A DNA stretch of 64,000 nucleotides from Haloferax sp. Atlit-12N (GCF_003383095.1 NZ_PSYW01000003.1:372001-436000), one strand, 5' to 3'; counted from the first letter of the stretch, positions 1-9,649 are shown. The notes: a model not told the origin generated them from the letters alone. A program made the numbers and translations.

Positions 1-1128
<1,128 letters not shown>

Positions 1129-1246
1129 CGCTGGCGACCGTCTGCAATACGGCTTCCGGTCGGCGGCTCGAACACACCCTCTCATTCCGCGCGTTTTCGC
1201 ACGTAGGGTACACGTTCATTAGTCGCCACCGCGAGTCTCGATTAAT

Positions 1247-1323
1247 ATGTTCTCACATGACAATACCTCGCGGACCGCCGCACCCTGGTCGTCGGCGCTC
1301 GTTTTCCTCGGAGGTCGCTGACG
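1247..1323 (+). promoter_or_regulatory. Leader of the tail-tube gene pair with a strong Shine-Dalgarno sequence
   Basis: An AT-rich ATTAATAT stretch at 1241-1248 could be the TATA box. GGAGGT at 1310-1315 sits about 9 nt before the ATG at 1324 and settles that start. A 24-codon ORF runs from an ATG at 1247 to a TGA at 1319-1321, just before the gene; it is probably chance, but its stop lies close enough for translational coupling. Confidence 0.4.
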
Positions 1324-1947
1324 ATGGCCACTCGGACAGACCCGTACAGACAGCTACGGTTCATCCTCGAAATCGGAGGACTCGTGACCGCCGGTTTCAG
1401 CCGCTGTGACCTTCCGTCGGCGACCTCGGCGGTCGTCGAATACCGCGAGGGGGCGGACCCGCCGACGCCGCGGAAACTTCCCGGACTGAACGAGTACGGG
1501 CCGCTCGTGCTCGAAGTTGGCGTGACAGACCGGTCGCTCGAACTGTCCGAGTGGCGGACGCTCGTCGAACAGGGCCGGATGGACGAGGCACGGCGGGACG
1601 CCGCGGTCGTGTTGCTGGACGCGACGGGCAACCCCGCCGCTCGCTGGGTCTTCCGCGAGGCGTGGCCCTCGAAGTACGACGCGCCCCGATTGGACGCGAT
1701 GGCCTCCGAAGTCGCCGTCGAGCGCCTCGTCGTCGTCCACGAGGGCTTCGCCCGCGTCGCGGTCGAAACCGGTGACGACGAGGACGACGAGAGTGAGAAC
1801 GATACCGAGGACACCGAGAGCGATGGTGGTACCACCCCGTCACTGCCGGACCTCGACTTCCCGGTCGGCGAGGGACTGCCGCAGGGCATCGACGAACCGC
1901 GACTGAAAGTGAGTCGCGCCGGTGATGAGGAGTCCGACGAGACGTGA
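1324..1947 (+). CDS. Phage/eCIS-type tail tube protein (gp19-like) with an acidic C-terminal tail
   Basis: A 207-residue protein resembling the gp19-like tail tube family of contractile phage tails and extracellular contractile injection systems. The fold core is residues 1-145: an N-terminal strand with a GLVTAGFSRC segment, a YREG element, then VVVLLDATGNPAARWVF and a C-terminal EGFARV strand, the usual order for this family. Residues about 148-180 form a strongly acidic Asp/Glu tail not normally part of tube proteins. The next gene overlaps it by 4 nt (GTGA), so they are co-translated. No sheath, baseplate, spike or AAA+ gene is nearby in the window, which is odd for an injection system. 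Family assignment is from pattern memory; function without partners is unknown. Confidence 0.7.
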   Translation: MATRTDPYRQLRFILEIGGLVTAGFSRCDLPSATSAVVEYREGADPPTPRKLPGLNEYGPLVLEVGVTDRSLELSEWRTLVEQGRMDEARRDAAVVLLDATGNPAARWVFREAWPSKYDAPRLDAMASEVAVERLVVVHEGFARVAVETGDDEDDESENDTEDTESDGGTTPSLPDLDFPVGEGLPQGIDEPRLKVSRAGDEESDET

Positions 1948-2489
1948 CCGCGACCGAGCCCGACCCCTACGGCGCACACCGGTTTCGGGTCCGATGCGAC
2001 GCGCTCCCGAAACTGGGGTTCTCCGAGGTTCGCGGGCTCTCGGTGGCGGCCGAGTCCGCGAACGGAGACGAGTCGCGGTCCGAACCGCCGCCATCCGAGA
2101 CCGACCGCCGCGACCGCCGCGACCGCCGTGACCGCCGCGGCCGTCGCGCGCGGAAGCGACCGGCCCCGCGACCGCGGCCTCCCTCACCGTCCCGCCGAGC
2201 AACTAGTTCGCCGCCGCTCGAACTCCGTCGAGGCGTCACCGACGACCAGTCGCTGTGGGCGTGGTTCCGGGCGTGGGTCGACGGCGAGGCGACCCCGCAG
2301 GACGTTCGAATCTGCCTGCTCGACGCGACCGGCGAGCCGGTTCGCGGGTGGGTCTGCCGGGCGGCGACGCCGGTCAGGTGGACCGGGCCGCATCTCGTCG
2401 CCGACGCGGCCGCCGTGGCGACGGAGTCGCTCGAACTGACCCACGAAGGAATCGACGCCCTCACCGACCTCGACGAGTGCGCCGACTGA
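1944..2489 (+). CDS. Second gp19-like tail tube protein with an Arg/Asp-rich insertion
   Basis: A 181-residue protein starting at a GTG that overlaps the stop of the preceding tube gene. Like its neighbour it has an N-terminal HRFRVRCDALPKLGFSEV strand, a central LLDATGEPVRGWV segment and a C-terminal LTHEGID strand, so the two are paralogues of the tail-tube fold. Between the N-terminal strand and the core, residues about 35-75 are replaced by a low-complexity RRDRRDRR-type basic segment encoded by a 9-bp tandem repeat. Paired, unequal tube proteins are usual in injection systems, where one caps or initiates the tube; here they stand alone. Function unproven. Confidence 0.65.
   Translation: MTATEPDPYGAHRFRVRCDALPKLGFSEVRGLSVAAESANGDESRSEPPPSETDRRDRRDRRDRRGRRARKRPAPRPRPPSPSRRATSSPPLELRRGVTDDQSLWAWFRAWVDGEATPQDVRICLLDATGEPVRGWVCRAATPVRWTGPHLVADAAAVATESLELTHEGIDALTDLDECAD
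2103..2147 (+). repeat. 9-bp tandem repeat (GACCGCCGC) inside the second tube gene
   Basis: Five consecutive 9-bp units, the first four GACCGCCG(C/T) and the last diverged, encode repeated Asp-Arg-Arg triplets. Being a multiple of three the array keeps the frame, so copy number could vary without breaking the gene. Confidence 0.8.
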
Positions 2490-2513
2490 GTTCGGGCCCG
2501 CAACGACGGCGTC

Positions 2514-2708
2514 TCACGGACCGAGGTCGTTCGGTCCCGCCGCCGCTCGCTCGTCGGACTCCAGCATCGCCTCGTGCTTGCCGCGGTAGTACAGCCACCC
2601 GAAGACGAGCAGCGTCAGGGGAAAGAACACGAGGGCGATGAGCGCCGCCGGCGGAAACAAGACGAACAGCGCGAACGTCTTCCACGAAACGAGCGTGTCG
2701 CGTGCCAT
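2514..2708 (-). CDS. Small two-helix membrane protein, unknown function
   Basis: A 64-residue protein. Residues about 10-27 and 28-44 are two nearly continuous hydrophobic stretches (FALFVLFPPAALIALVFF, then LTLLVFGWLYY), followed by a basic YRGKHE turn and a short polar tail, so it should be a small integral membrane hairpin. It stands alone on the minus strand between the tail-tube pair and the TRAM gene and converges with the former. No family was recognised. The coding call rests on its hydrophobic pattern and codon use. Confidence 0.6.
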   Translation of the reverse strand: MARDTLVSWKTFALFVLFPPAALIALVFFPLTLLVFGWLYYRGKHEAMLESDERAAAGPNDLGP

Positions 2709-2826
2709 AGCTAAAAATTGTGTCCGGTTGTCATGTGTTTTCGGGCGCGCCCGTTGTCGTGGACAAGCGGGTCTCGGTCGGTTCCATCGGTCATCGTCGG
2801 CGAAACGAGTGCGGTATTTTCACCAC

Positions 2827-2834
2827 CTTTTATT
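2827..2834 (+). promoter_or_regulatory. TATA-like element of the TRAM gene
   Basis: CTTTTATT lies about 28 nt before the GTG at 2859, the spacing expected for an archaeal leaderless transcript. It supports the GTG as the true start. Confidence 0.5.
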
Positions 2835-2858
2835 TGGTTTGGCGCGAAGTAGGGGGAA

Positions 2859-3353
2859 GTGACTGATATCTCAGATTCTCTTCGGCTCCTTTTCGAGACT
2901 TCGGTCGAGCGAGACGGCGACCGTTACGTGGTGTCGATTCCGAGCGAACTCGTCGAAAGCGGGTCGATTTCGACGGAGGAACTGTACCGCGTCGCGCTGT
3001 TGACCAGTCCGGGCACGGCGTCGACGACCGAGGCGTCGGCCGAACCGACGGCAGCGAAGACGACCGACGGCCGCGGCATTAGTTCGGGCGACGAGCGGGA
3101 ACCGGAGGCTTCGGCGCCGGATTCCCGCGAGGCGCGTTCACAGCCGCGACAACCGCCCGTCGCGGAGGGCGACGTCCGAGCCGTCATCATCGACACGCTC
3201 GGCGACCAGGGCGACGGCATCGCGAAGGTCGAACGCGGCTTCGTCATCATCGTCCCCGGCACAGAGCCAGGTGACCGCGTCGAGGTCGAAGTCACCGACG
3301 TGAAACAGACCGTCGCGTTCGCGGAACCGGTCGACGGCGCGGGCGTCAACTGA
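2859..3353 (+). CDS. TRAM domain protein with a Ser/Glu-rich linker
   Basis: A 164-residue soluble protein. The C-terminal part (about 100-160) is a TRAM domain, a small OB-like RNA-binding barrel: it carries LGDQGDGIAKVERGFVII, then VPGTEPGDRVEVEV and a final VAFAEPV strand. The N-terminal 45 residues form a short domain of unknown type, and a polar low-complexity linker joins the two. Haloarchaea have several stand-alone TRAM proteins thought to act as RNA chaperones; that role is inferred from the family. The start is a GTG with GGGGGA just upstream and a TATA-like element at leaderless distance. Confidence 0.8.
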   Translation: MTDISDSLRLLFETSVERDGDRYVVSIPSELVESGSISTEELYRVALLTSPGTASTTEASAEPTAAKTTDGRGISSGDEREPEASAPDSREARSQPRQPPVAEGDVRAVIIDTLGDQGDGIAKVERGFVIIVPGTEPGDRVEVEVTDVKQTVAFAEPVDGAGVN

Positions 3354-3448
3354 CCCGTCGAGACCGACCGCGGCTTTCGCCCTTCGGAGTTGGTCTATTC
3401 CAAACAGGGCCACATTAGGTTCGGAGCCATAGCCGTCGATACCACCAC

Positions 3449-3883
3449 ATGTCCGAACGAACGCTCCGTCACGCCTCTTCTCCACGTGACGACACCCGAA
3501 CCGAGTCCCCCCGAGCCGACCGCCCGGCGTTCGAATCGAGCGACGACGCCGCCGCCCACGGCGGCCCAGACGCGCAGGCGCAGCCGACACTCGCGAACCG
3601 ATGGCGTCCGACCGTCCGACAGGGAATCGCGCTGTGGGCGCTCATCACGGTCGGCTGGGCAGTCGTCCCCGCCGACCACCCGCTACAGATTGCCGTCGCC
3701 GTCAGCGGTGTGTACGCCTCGCTCCTCCTGCCGACAGCGCTCTACTTCGACTTCCGAGAGCGACGGTCCGAATCGAACGCCGCCGTCCTCCGCGAGACTG
3801 CGAGTGAACTCGCCGACCGCGTCCGCGGTGCTCTGCCGGGACGCGGCGGTGCGACCCGTTCGTCGTGTTCCTGCAACCGCTGA
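3449..3883 (+). CDS. Small two-helix membrane protein of unknown function
   Basis: A 144-residue protein with a long polar, probably disordered N-terminus (1-50), two adjacent transmembrane helices (about 58-76 and 80-100, beginning WALITVGWAVV and IAVAVSGVYASLLLP), then a charged amphipathic helix RRSESNAAVLRETASELADRV and a C-terminus ending in CSCNR. No known family was recognised. It converges with the TFB gene, from which it is separated by a perfect inverted repeat at 3926-3941. The coding call rests on codon use and the clean membrane topology. Confidence 0.6.
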   Translation: MSERTLRHASSPRDDTRTESPRADRPAFESSDDAAAHGGPDAQAQPTLANRWRPTVRQGIALWALITVGWAVVPADHPLQIAVAVSGVYASLLLPTALYFDFRERRSESNAAVLRETASELADRVRGALPGRGGATRSSCSCNR

Positions 3884-3925
3884 CGCGTTTGAGAGCGTCA
3901 CCGCGTCGCTCGCGGTCGAACTGAA

Positions 3926-3941
3926 CGGTCCGAACGGACCG
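3926..3941. terminator. Perfect short hairpin between convergent genes
   Basis: CGGTCCG-AA-CGGACCG forms a 7-bp stem with a 2-nt loop in the convergent spacer. No long T-run follows on either strand, so a terminator role is tentative. Confidence 0.3.
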
Positions 3942-4040
3942 CGGACCGAACGGACTGAATGGACTGGACAGTCCGAACGCACTCGCTGAAAACGAACCGA
4001 GCCGAAGAGAAAAACTGCGTTTTGCGCCCGAAAATCCGCG

Positions 4041-5069
4041 TTAGGCGGTCGTTCCGACGGCTCTCTCGCCCGACTTCTGGGTCGCTTCGAGGAGTTCGCG
4101 GTAGCGGTTCCTGATCGTCACTTCGCTGATGTCGGTCACCTCGCTCACCTCGGACTGCGTCAGTTCCTCGTCGGCGAGGAGCGCGCCGGCGTAGATGGCC
4201 GCCGCCGCGAGTCCGACCGGGCTCTTGCCGCTGTGGATGCCCTGCCGCTTCGCGTTGTCGAGAAGCGACCGAGCGCGGCGCTCCACGTCGTCGGTCACAT
4301 CGAGTTCGGAGACGAACCGTGGGAGGTACTGCGCGGGGTCCGCCGGCTTCATGTCGAGACCCAGTTCACGGGAGACGTAGCGGTACGTCCGGGTGAGTTC
4401 CATCTTGTCGACGCGGGAGACGCGCCGGACCTCGTCGAGCGAGCGCGGAACGCCGGCCTGTCGGGCCGCGGCGTAGATGGCGGCCGTGGCGACACCCTCG
4501 ATGGAGCGGCCGGGGAGCAGGTCGTCGTTGAGCGCGCGGCGGTAGATGACCGAGGCGGTCTCGCGGACGGTGTCCGGAAGCCCGAGCGCCGAGCCCATCC
4601 GTTCGACCTCGCCGAGCGCCTGCTTGAGATTACGCTCTTTGGAGTCGCGGGTGCGGAACCGCTCGTTCCACGTGCGGAGTCGCTGCATCTTCTGGCGCTG
4701 TCCCGACGACAGGGAGTTGCCGTAGGCGTCCTTGTTCTGCCAGCCGATGTTGGTCGACAGTCCCTTGTCGTGCATCATGTTCGTCGTCGGCGACCCGACG
4801 CGGGACTTCTGGTCGCGCTCCGCGGCGTCGAACGCGCGCCACTCCGGGCCGCGGTCGATTTCGTCCTCGCGGAGGATTTCGCCCGTCTCGGGGTCGACCC
4901 ATTCGCCGTGTTGTTCGTCGTAGACGAGGTCGGTCCGCTCTGCGACCGCTGCCTCGGACGCCTCGGCCTCGTCTTCGTCGCGCTCCTCGCCGGACCGTCG
5001 GACCTCGGGCTCCGCCGTCGGTGCCGACTCGTCCCGCATCGAACGCCAGTCGACGTGTTTCGTATCCAT
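4041..5069 (-). CDS. tfb: Transcription initiation factor TFB (TFIIB homologue) lacking zinc-ribbon cysteines
   Basis: A 342-residue general factor that bridges TBP and RNA polymerase at archaeal promoters. After an acidic N-terminus (1-45) comes what should be the zinc ribbon, but the expected Cys pairs are absent: the segment around LVYDEQHGEWVDPETGEIL keeps the ribbon framework with Asp and Thr where Cys normally sit. The B-reader DRGPEWRAF and B-linker follow intact, then two cyclin repeats (about 140-235 and 240-335), with an ordinary recognition helix VTIRNRYREL. Haloarchaea carry many TFBs with specialised regulons; this one may be a variant with altered polymerase docking. A near-palindrome TTGGAATATGCCAA lies about 50 nt before the ATG. 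Confidence 0.93.
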   Translation of the reverse strand: MDTKHVDWRSMRDESAPTAEPEVRRSGEERDEDEAEASEAAVAERTDLVYDEQHGEWVDPETGEILREDEIDRGPEWRAFDAAERDQKSRVGSPTTNMMHDKGLSTNIGWQNKDAYGNSLSSGQRQKMQRLRTWNERFRTRDSKERNLKQALGEVERMGSALGLPDTVRETASVIYRRALNDDLLPGRSIEGVATAAIYAAARQAGVPRSLDEVRRVSRVDKMELTRTYRYVSRELGLDMKPADPAQYLPRFVSELDVTDDVERRARSLLDNAKRQGIHSGKSPVGLAAAAIYAGALLADEELTQSEVSEVTDISEVTIRNRYRELLEATQKSGERAVGTTA

Positions 5070-5111
5070 TGAGTATCGGCTTATTCCCTATCGAGGGTAA
5101 TGGGCTCTCGG

Positions 5112-5125
5112 TTGGAATATGCCAA
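5112..5125 (-). promoter_or_regulatory. Near-palindromic operator TTGGAATATGCCAA upstream of tfb
   Basis: A 14-bp near-palindrome with one mismatch, centred about 50 nt before the tfb ATG. Close relatives occur at 10194-10209 and 11064-11078 at almost the same distance from their genes. Confidence 0.5.
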
Positions 5126-5171
5126 ACACCTACGATTCGAGGGATGACGGCCGGGGAGCGATTCCGCCCGC

Positions 5172-6344
5172 TCACCCGCGAAGCGCGTCGATGGGGCGCT
5201 CGTTCGCCGCCCGCCATGCGGGGTACGCACCAGCGAGCAGGCTGGTCAGGATACCGAACGCGACCGCCCCGGCCAAGTACAGGAGCGCCGACTGCGTGAA
5301 GGCGAAGGGGTCGCCGAGGAACAGCGCGTTCGCCACCATCGCCACGGCGACGGCGATGGCGAGTCCGACCGCCGAGCCAAGCGCGCCGAGGAGCACCGCC
5401 TCGACGAGGAGAATCCGGACGATATCGACCTTGCCGTAGCCGACCGCCCGCAGGACGCCTATCTCTTCGCGGCGCTTGATGACGGCCATCAGCATCGTGT
5501 TCGCAATCGAGACGCCGGCGACGAGAAGCGAGATGGAGCCGAGGCCCGCGAGGAACGCGTTGATTCCGTTCACGAGCGTCTTGAGCAGGCGGACGAGGGA
5601 GGTGAGTTCGAACACCAACAGCCTGTCTTTCCGGTCGTTGAAGCGGTCGCGGAGTGCCTCGGCGACCGTCTCGGCCCTGTCCGTCGACTCCGTCATCACC
5701 TGTACGCGACTGTACTGTCGGTCCCCTGTCTCCTCGATGGGGAGGTACAGCCGACTCCCGCCGAACGACTGGGTCTCGGCCAACACGGCGACGACGCGGT
5801 AGGTGTGTTCGGTCTCGACCGTCCCGGCGGCCGTCTCCGTCTCGGAGACGAACGTGAGGCGCTCGCCGAGTTCGACGCCGCGGTCGGCCGCGAACTCGTG
5901 GGAGACGACGACGCTCTGCCGCCAGTTCAGGGGAATCTCACCCCGCGCCACCTCGTGTGTCTTCCGGGGGTCGTCGACGTAGGTGACAGTCACCCCTTCT
6001 CGGGTGCCGTCGTCCGTTATCAGCTCCATATCCCCGGTCTGCGTCGCCACGACCGCGGCCGACCCGACCGTCTCGTCTATCGCTTTGACGTCCTCTCTGT
6101 CGAAGTGCGACGCCTCCATGTCGGCTCCCGGCGAGACGTAGACGCTCGTCGCGCCCTGTGCTTGGATGCTCTGCAGTTGGCTCTGTTTGAACGCCGCGCC
6201 GCCCGCACCGATTGCGCCGATTGCGACGACGCCGATGAGTATCGAGGCTGCCGCGAGTATCGACCGGACCTTCGCCCGCGAGATGTTCCGTCGGGCGATG
6301 ACGAGTCGCGGGAATCGCCCGGCGATTCGATGGCGCAGGCTCAT
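5172..6344 (-). CDS. ABC transporter permease, MacB/FtsX type (second of pair)
   Basis: A 390-residue membrane component of a MacB/LolCE-like ABC exporter. It has one N-terminal transmembrane helix (about 25-50), a roughly 200-residue external MacB-PCD-like domain, and the FtsX core with three C-terminal helices, including the segment RREEIGVLRAVGY that contacts the ATPase in this family. It is about 30-40% alike by eye to the permease just upstream, so the two are probably a heterodimer. It is the last gene of the operon 9649-5172, 22 nt after its partner. MacB-type systems move lipoproteins, peptides or antibiotics out of the membrane; the substrate here is unknown. Confidence 0.88.
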   Translation of the reverse strand: MSLRHRIAGRFPRLVIARRNISRAKVRSILAAASILIGVVAIGAIGAGGAAFKQSQLQSIQAQGATSVYVSPGADMEASHFDREDVKAIDETVGSAAVVATQTGDMELITDDGTREGVTVTYVDDPRKTHEVARGEIPLNWRQSVVVSHEFAADRGVELGERLTFVSETETAAGTVETEHTYRVVAVLAETQSFGGSRLYLPIEETGDRQYSRVQVMTESTDRAETVAEALRDRFNDRKDRLLVFELTSLVRLLKTLVNGINAFLAGLGSISLLVAGVSIANTMLMAVIKRREEIGVLRAVGYGKVDIVRILLVEAVLLGALGSAVGLAIAVAVAMVANALFLGDPFAFTQSALLYLAGAVAFGILTSLLAGAYPAWRAANERPIDALRG

Positions 6345-6366
6345 CGTCCCTCACCCCACGTTCTCG

Positions 6367-7563
6367 TCATTCTAACGCCTCCACGGGCCGCTTATTCGCG
6401 GATTTCCACGCGGGGGACACGCCGGCGAACAGCGACGTGAGGACGCCGAACAGCGCTCCGAGACCGACGTATCGAAGCCCCGCGGCCGTGAACGCCAGGG
6501 GGTCGCCGACGAGGAACTGGTTGAGCCCCATGCCGATGCCGAGTGCGAGCGGGACGCCGATTGCGGCACCGACGAGACCGAGGATGGCCGCCTCGGCGAG
6601 AAGCAGGCTCACGACCGCCCGCTTGGGATAGCCGACCGCCCGCATGACGCCGATTTCGCGCTCGCGTTCTATCGCTGTCATCAACATCGTGTTCGCGATG
6701 GTGACCGCGGCGACGAGGAGCGAAATCGAGCCGACGCCGATGAGGAACTGGTTTATTAGTTCGAACGTCTGACTGAAGCGCTCTCGCTGTTCTTGGACCT
6801 CCGAGACGGAGATGGTCCGCCGTCGGGTGTTGAACTCCGTTTCGAGGCTCTCGGCCGCCTCGCTTATCGACCCCGTCTGCGGGTCGACCCTGACGATGAC
6901 CGAACCGTACTCCGAGTCGGAGTCTTCGAGCTGACTGAGTCGGTCGAACGGAAGGAACACGGAGCGGTCGGCCTGTAGCTGGTCGGCGAACCCCTGCGGT
7001 TCGAGCACCGCCGCGACGCGGAACGTCCGCTCGAAGCTCCCATTTATCGTCACCGTCAGCTGGTCGCCCGTCTCCACGTCGTTGTTGTCGGCGAACCGGG
7101 AGCCGACGACGACCTGCTGTCGCCAGCTATCGGGTATCGACCCCGATTGCGCCTCGTAGAACGTCCCGAGGGCAGCCAGTCCCTTCACCTGGGCCGAGGG
7201 GGAGGTCTCTCCCGACGACGTGCGGACGACGGTGTCCCAGCGCTGGATGACGGGATGTACCGTCGCGCCCGACGTCGCCTGTCGCATCCGACTGACGTCT
7301 TGGTCCGAGATGCCGCCGACGATGTCCCCGTCGTCGTTCATGTGGTAGACGGGGCTGACGGTGGCGGTCCCCCCGAATCCCTCGTACGCCTCCATCTGGT
7401 CCTGTTTGAACGCCTCGCCGCCCGCGCCGATGGTTCCGATGGCGACGACGCCGATGACGATGGCGACGACGGCCAGCGTGGTCCGCGCGGTGGCGCGCGA
7501 CAGGTTTCGGCGGGCCAGCACGACCGTCGGGAACCGAGCGGTCACCCGGCGGAGCCAACTCAC
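6367..7563 (-). CDS. ABC transporter permease, MacB/FtsX type (first of pair)
   Basis: A 398-residue permease with the same plan as its downstream neighbour: N-terminal helix after a basic ARRNLSRA stretch, a large extracytoplasmic domain (about 55-265), then three helices with the cytoplasmic signature REREIGVMRAVGYPKRAV. The N-terminal signature VIGVVAIGTIGAGGEAFKQ recurs almost unchanged in the second permease, indicating tandem duplication. It follows the ATPase gene after 100 nt and precedes the second permease by 22 nt. It should pair with that permease and the 7664-8458 ATPase. Substrate unknown. Confidence 0.88.
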   Translation of the reverse strand: MSWLRRVTARFPTVVLARRNLSRATARTTLAVVAIVIGVVAIGTIGAGGEAFKQDQMEAYEGFGGTATVSPVYHMNDDGDIVGGISDQDVSRMRQATSGATVHPVIQRWDTVVRTSSGETSPSAQVKGLAALGTFYEAQSGSIPDSWRQQVVVGSRFADNNDVETGDQLTVTINGSFERTFRVAAVLEPQGFADQLQADRSVFLPFDRLSQLEDSDSEYGSVIVRVDPQTGSISEAAESLETEFNTRRRTISVSEVQEQRERFSQTFELINQFLIGVGSISLLVAAVTIANTMLMTAIEREREIGVMRAVGYPKRAVVSLLLAEAAILGLVGAAIGVPLALGIGMGLNQFLVGDPLAFTAAGLRYVGLGALFGVLTSLFAGVSPAWKSANKRPVEALE

Positions 7564-7663
7564 GGGGATTCACCTCGGCCCGGCACGAGGCGGAGCCACC
7601 ACGCCGAGACGTGAGGCTCGCCGACCGGCGTCAACTCTCGCCGCGGCCGTAGGTCCGCGACGC

Positions 7664-8458
7664 TCACGCTCCGTGTCCCCCGTCGGCCGCCGCCTCGCCC
7701 GTGTCCTCGATGACGCCGTCGACGAGGTTCACCACGCGGTCGGCCTCCTCGGCGACGTAGGCGTCGTGGGTGACCGTGACGATGGCCACGTCCTCCTCGG
7801 CTCGGAGTTCGTCGAACAGGGCGAGGATTTCGTCGCCGGTGTCGCGGTCGAGGTTCCCCGTTGGCTCGTCCGCCAACAGGAGCGCGGGGTCGTTGATGAG
7901 CGACCGCGCGATGGCGACGCGCTGTTTCTGTCCCCCCGATAGCTCGTCGGGGTAGTGGTCGAGACGGTCGCCGAGACCGACCCGCTGAAGCAGCGTTTTC
8001 GCCCGCTCGCGCGTCTTCACCGGGGTCTTGTCGAGCATCCGCGGCATCTCGACGTTCTCCAGCGCCGTCAGGGTCGGAATCAGGTAGAAGCTCTGGAACA
8101 CGAAGCCGATGGCGCGCTTCCGCTTTCGGGTTCGGTCCGCGTCGGAGAACGTCGACACGTCCTGTCCCCGAAGGCTGACCGCGCCGTCGGTCGGAACGTC
8201 GAGTAAGCCAAGCAGGTTGAGGAGCGTGGATTTCCCGCTCCCCGAGGGGCCGACGATGGCGACGAAGTCGGACGGTGCGATGCCGAAGTCGATGCCTTTC
8301 AGCGCCCGGACGGTCTGGGTTCCCGTCTGGTACTCCTTCGTGACGTCTTCACCGCGGAGTATCAGGTCGCCGCCGACGCCCGCCGCGTCACCCGGTCGGT
8401 CTCCTCGGGCGGTCTCAGTCGGTTCCGCCCCCTCGGAGTCGGAGGTGTCCCGTGTCAT
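7664..8458 (-). CDS. ABC transporter ATP-binding protein, LolD/MacB type
   Basis: A 264-residue cytoplasmic ATPase that powers the adjacent FtsX-type permeases. Walker [14 protein letters not shown] is at about residues 69-81, the Q-loop segment [13 protein letters not shown] is typical of LolD/MacB, the ABC signature [14 protein letters not shown] and Walker [13 protein letters not shown] follow, and the switch His is in [10 protein letters not shown]. The N-terminal 30 residues are a polar extension, so a start inside it is possible. It begins 6 nt after the stop of the upstream exported protein gene, showing tight operon organisation. Confidence 0.93.
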   Translation of the reverse strand: MTRDTSDSEGAEPTETARGDRPGDAAGVGGDLILRGEDVTKEYQTGTQTVRALKGIDFGIAPSDFVAIVGPSGSGKSTLLNLLGLLDVPTDGAVSLRGQDVSTFSDADRTRKRKRAIGFVFQSFYLIPTLTALENVEMPRMLDKTPVKTRERAKTLLQRVGLGDRLDHYPDELSGGQKQRVAIARSLINDPALLLADEPTGNLDRDTGDEILALFDELRAEEDVAIVTVTHDAYVAEEADRVVNLVDGVIEDTGEAAADGGHGA

Positions 8459-8464
8459 CTGTCG

Positions 8465-9649
8465 TCAGCTCCGCCAGCGATAGACGACCGCACCCACGAT
8501 GAGGGCCGCGGCGGTACCGCCGACCGGGAGGAGCGGGAACCCGCCCGACCCCGAGTCCGGCACGGGGCGACGCATCATCTGACGGTCGACGCTGACCGAC
8601 GTGGTGACCGACTTCTCAACGCCGCCGACGCTGTACCGAACCTCGACGGGGACCGAAGAGACGTTGCCCTGTGCGGGGGTTCGGAGGGTGAACGACGAGA
8701 AGTCGCTCCCGTCGATGCTCCCGATGAAGTAGTTGCTTCGCTCGACGCTCGACGAGTCCGCGACGGAGACGACGACTCCCTCGACGGCGTCGGAGCCCAC
8801 GTTCCCGGCGGTCGCCGAGATTTCGAGCGTGCCCCCGGCCTGTGTCGCCTGCACGTCGGTCAGGATGACCTGTCCGGGATTCGTCGGAGAGCTAAACGCG
8901 GGGCGATACGTGTGGGTGAGTTCGTGTTTCTCGCCGCGGTTCGAGTACTGGAGTGTCACGTTCACCGGGTACGACCCGGCCTCGTCGACCCGCGCGGGGA
9001 AGGTGAACGTCGTGGCGTTGCCCGCCTTCAGCCGTGGCTTCACGCGCTCGGTGACGCTGAAGTTCACGTCCGGCGAGGACGAGACGACCCGCAGTTGTCG
9101 AATGTCCTCGGTGAGCCCGTTCGAGACGGTGACGTTCACGGACCGAGTGGCACCGGGCACGGCCTCCTCGGTCGAGAGCTCTATCTGCGGGCGGGAGACC
9201 TCCTTCACGTCGACGGTCACCGGGTACCGAACCCGAACGTGCGAGCCGTCGTTCTGTCTGCCGACCAGCACGACGCGGAGGTTTTTCGACCCGGGGTCGT
9301 CGAACGAGACGGCGACCGGGATGGTGATGCTCGACCCGATGGTTATCGTCCCCACGTCCTCGATGCGCGTGATGTCGGTGGGGCTTCCCTGTCGGCGGAC
9401 GTAGACGTCGGTGACGTCGACGACGCTCGGACTGTTCTCGCCGTTCCGAATCGTCACTTCGAGGTCGGTCTGTTCGCCGGGCGTCGGCTCCGCCGGCGCG
9501 ACCGTCACGTCGGAGATTCCGATGTGCGCCTCGGCCGCTTTCGCCGGCCCCGTCGCCAGCGGGACGGTGACCGCGGAGAGCACGACGACCGCGACGAAGA
9601 GCCACGAGAGAACCGAGCCGACGCCGTCGTTCGGTTCCCGCGGACTCAT
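8465..9649 (-). CDS. Exported, C-terminally anchored protein with CARDB-like Ig domains
   Basis: A 394-residue secreted protein leading the ABC operon. The start ATG at 9649 has AGGAG about 6 nt upstream; an in-frame extension to 9718 lacks such support. A Sec-type signal (about 15-40, ending near ATGPAKAAEA) is followed by three Ig-like beta-sandwich repeats of CARDB/NEW3 type, visible from recurring elements such as PGEQTDLEVTIRNGENS and VPGATRSVNVTVSNG. A C-terminal GGFPLLPVGGTAAALIVGAVV helix plus RWRS anchors it. In bacterial MacAB the ATPase and permease work with the adaptor MacA; here this protein holds that position, so it may present substrate to the permeases (inference). Confidence 0.8.
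   Translation of the reverse strand: MSPREPNDGVGSVLSWLFVAVVVLSAVTVPLATGPAKAAEAHIGISDVTVAPAEPTPGEQTDLEVTIRNGENSPSVVDVTDVYVRRQGSPTDITRIEDVGTITIGSSITIPVAVSFDDPGSKNLRVVLVGRQNDGSHVRVRYPVTVDVKEVSRPQIELSTEEAVPGATRSVNVTVSNGLTEDIRQLRVVSSSPDVNFSVTERVKPRLKAGNATTFTFPARVDEAGSYPVNVTLQYSNRGEKHELTHTYRPAFSSPTNPGQVILTDVQATQAGGTLEISATAGNVGSDAVEGVVVSVADSSSVERSNYFIGSIDGSDFSSFTLRTPAQGNVSSVPVEVRYSVGGVEKSVTTSVSVDRQMMRRPVPDSGSGGFPLLPVGGTAAALIVGAVVYRWRS

Noticed and set aside
1247..1321. 24-codon ORF before the tail-tube gene
   Set aside because: Too short to judge; TATA spacing suggests the transcript may start inside it. Noted only as part of the leader.
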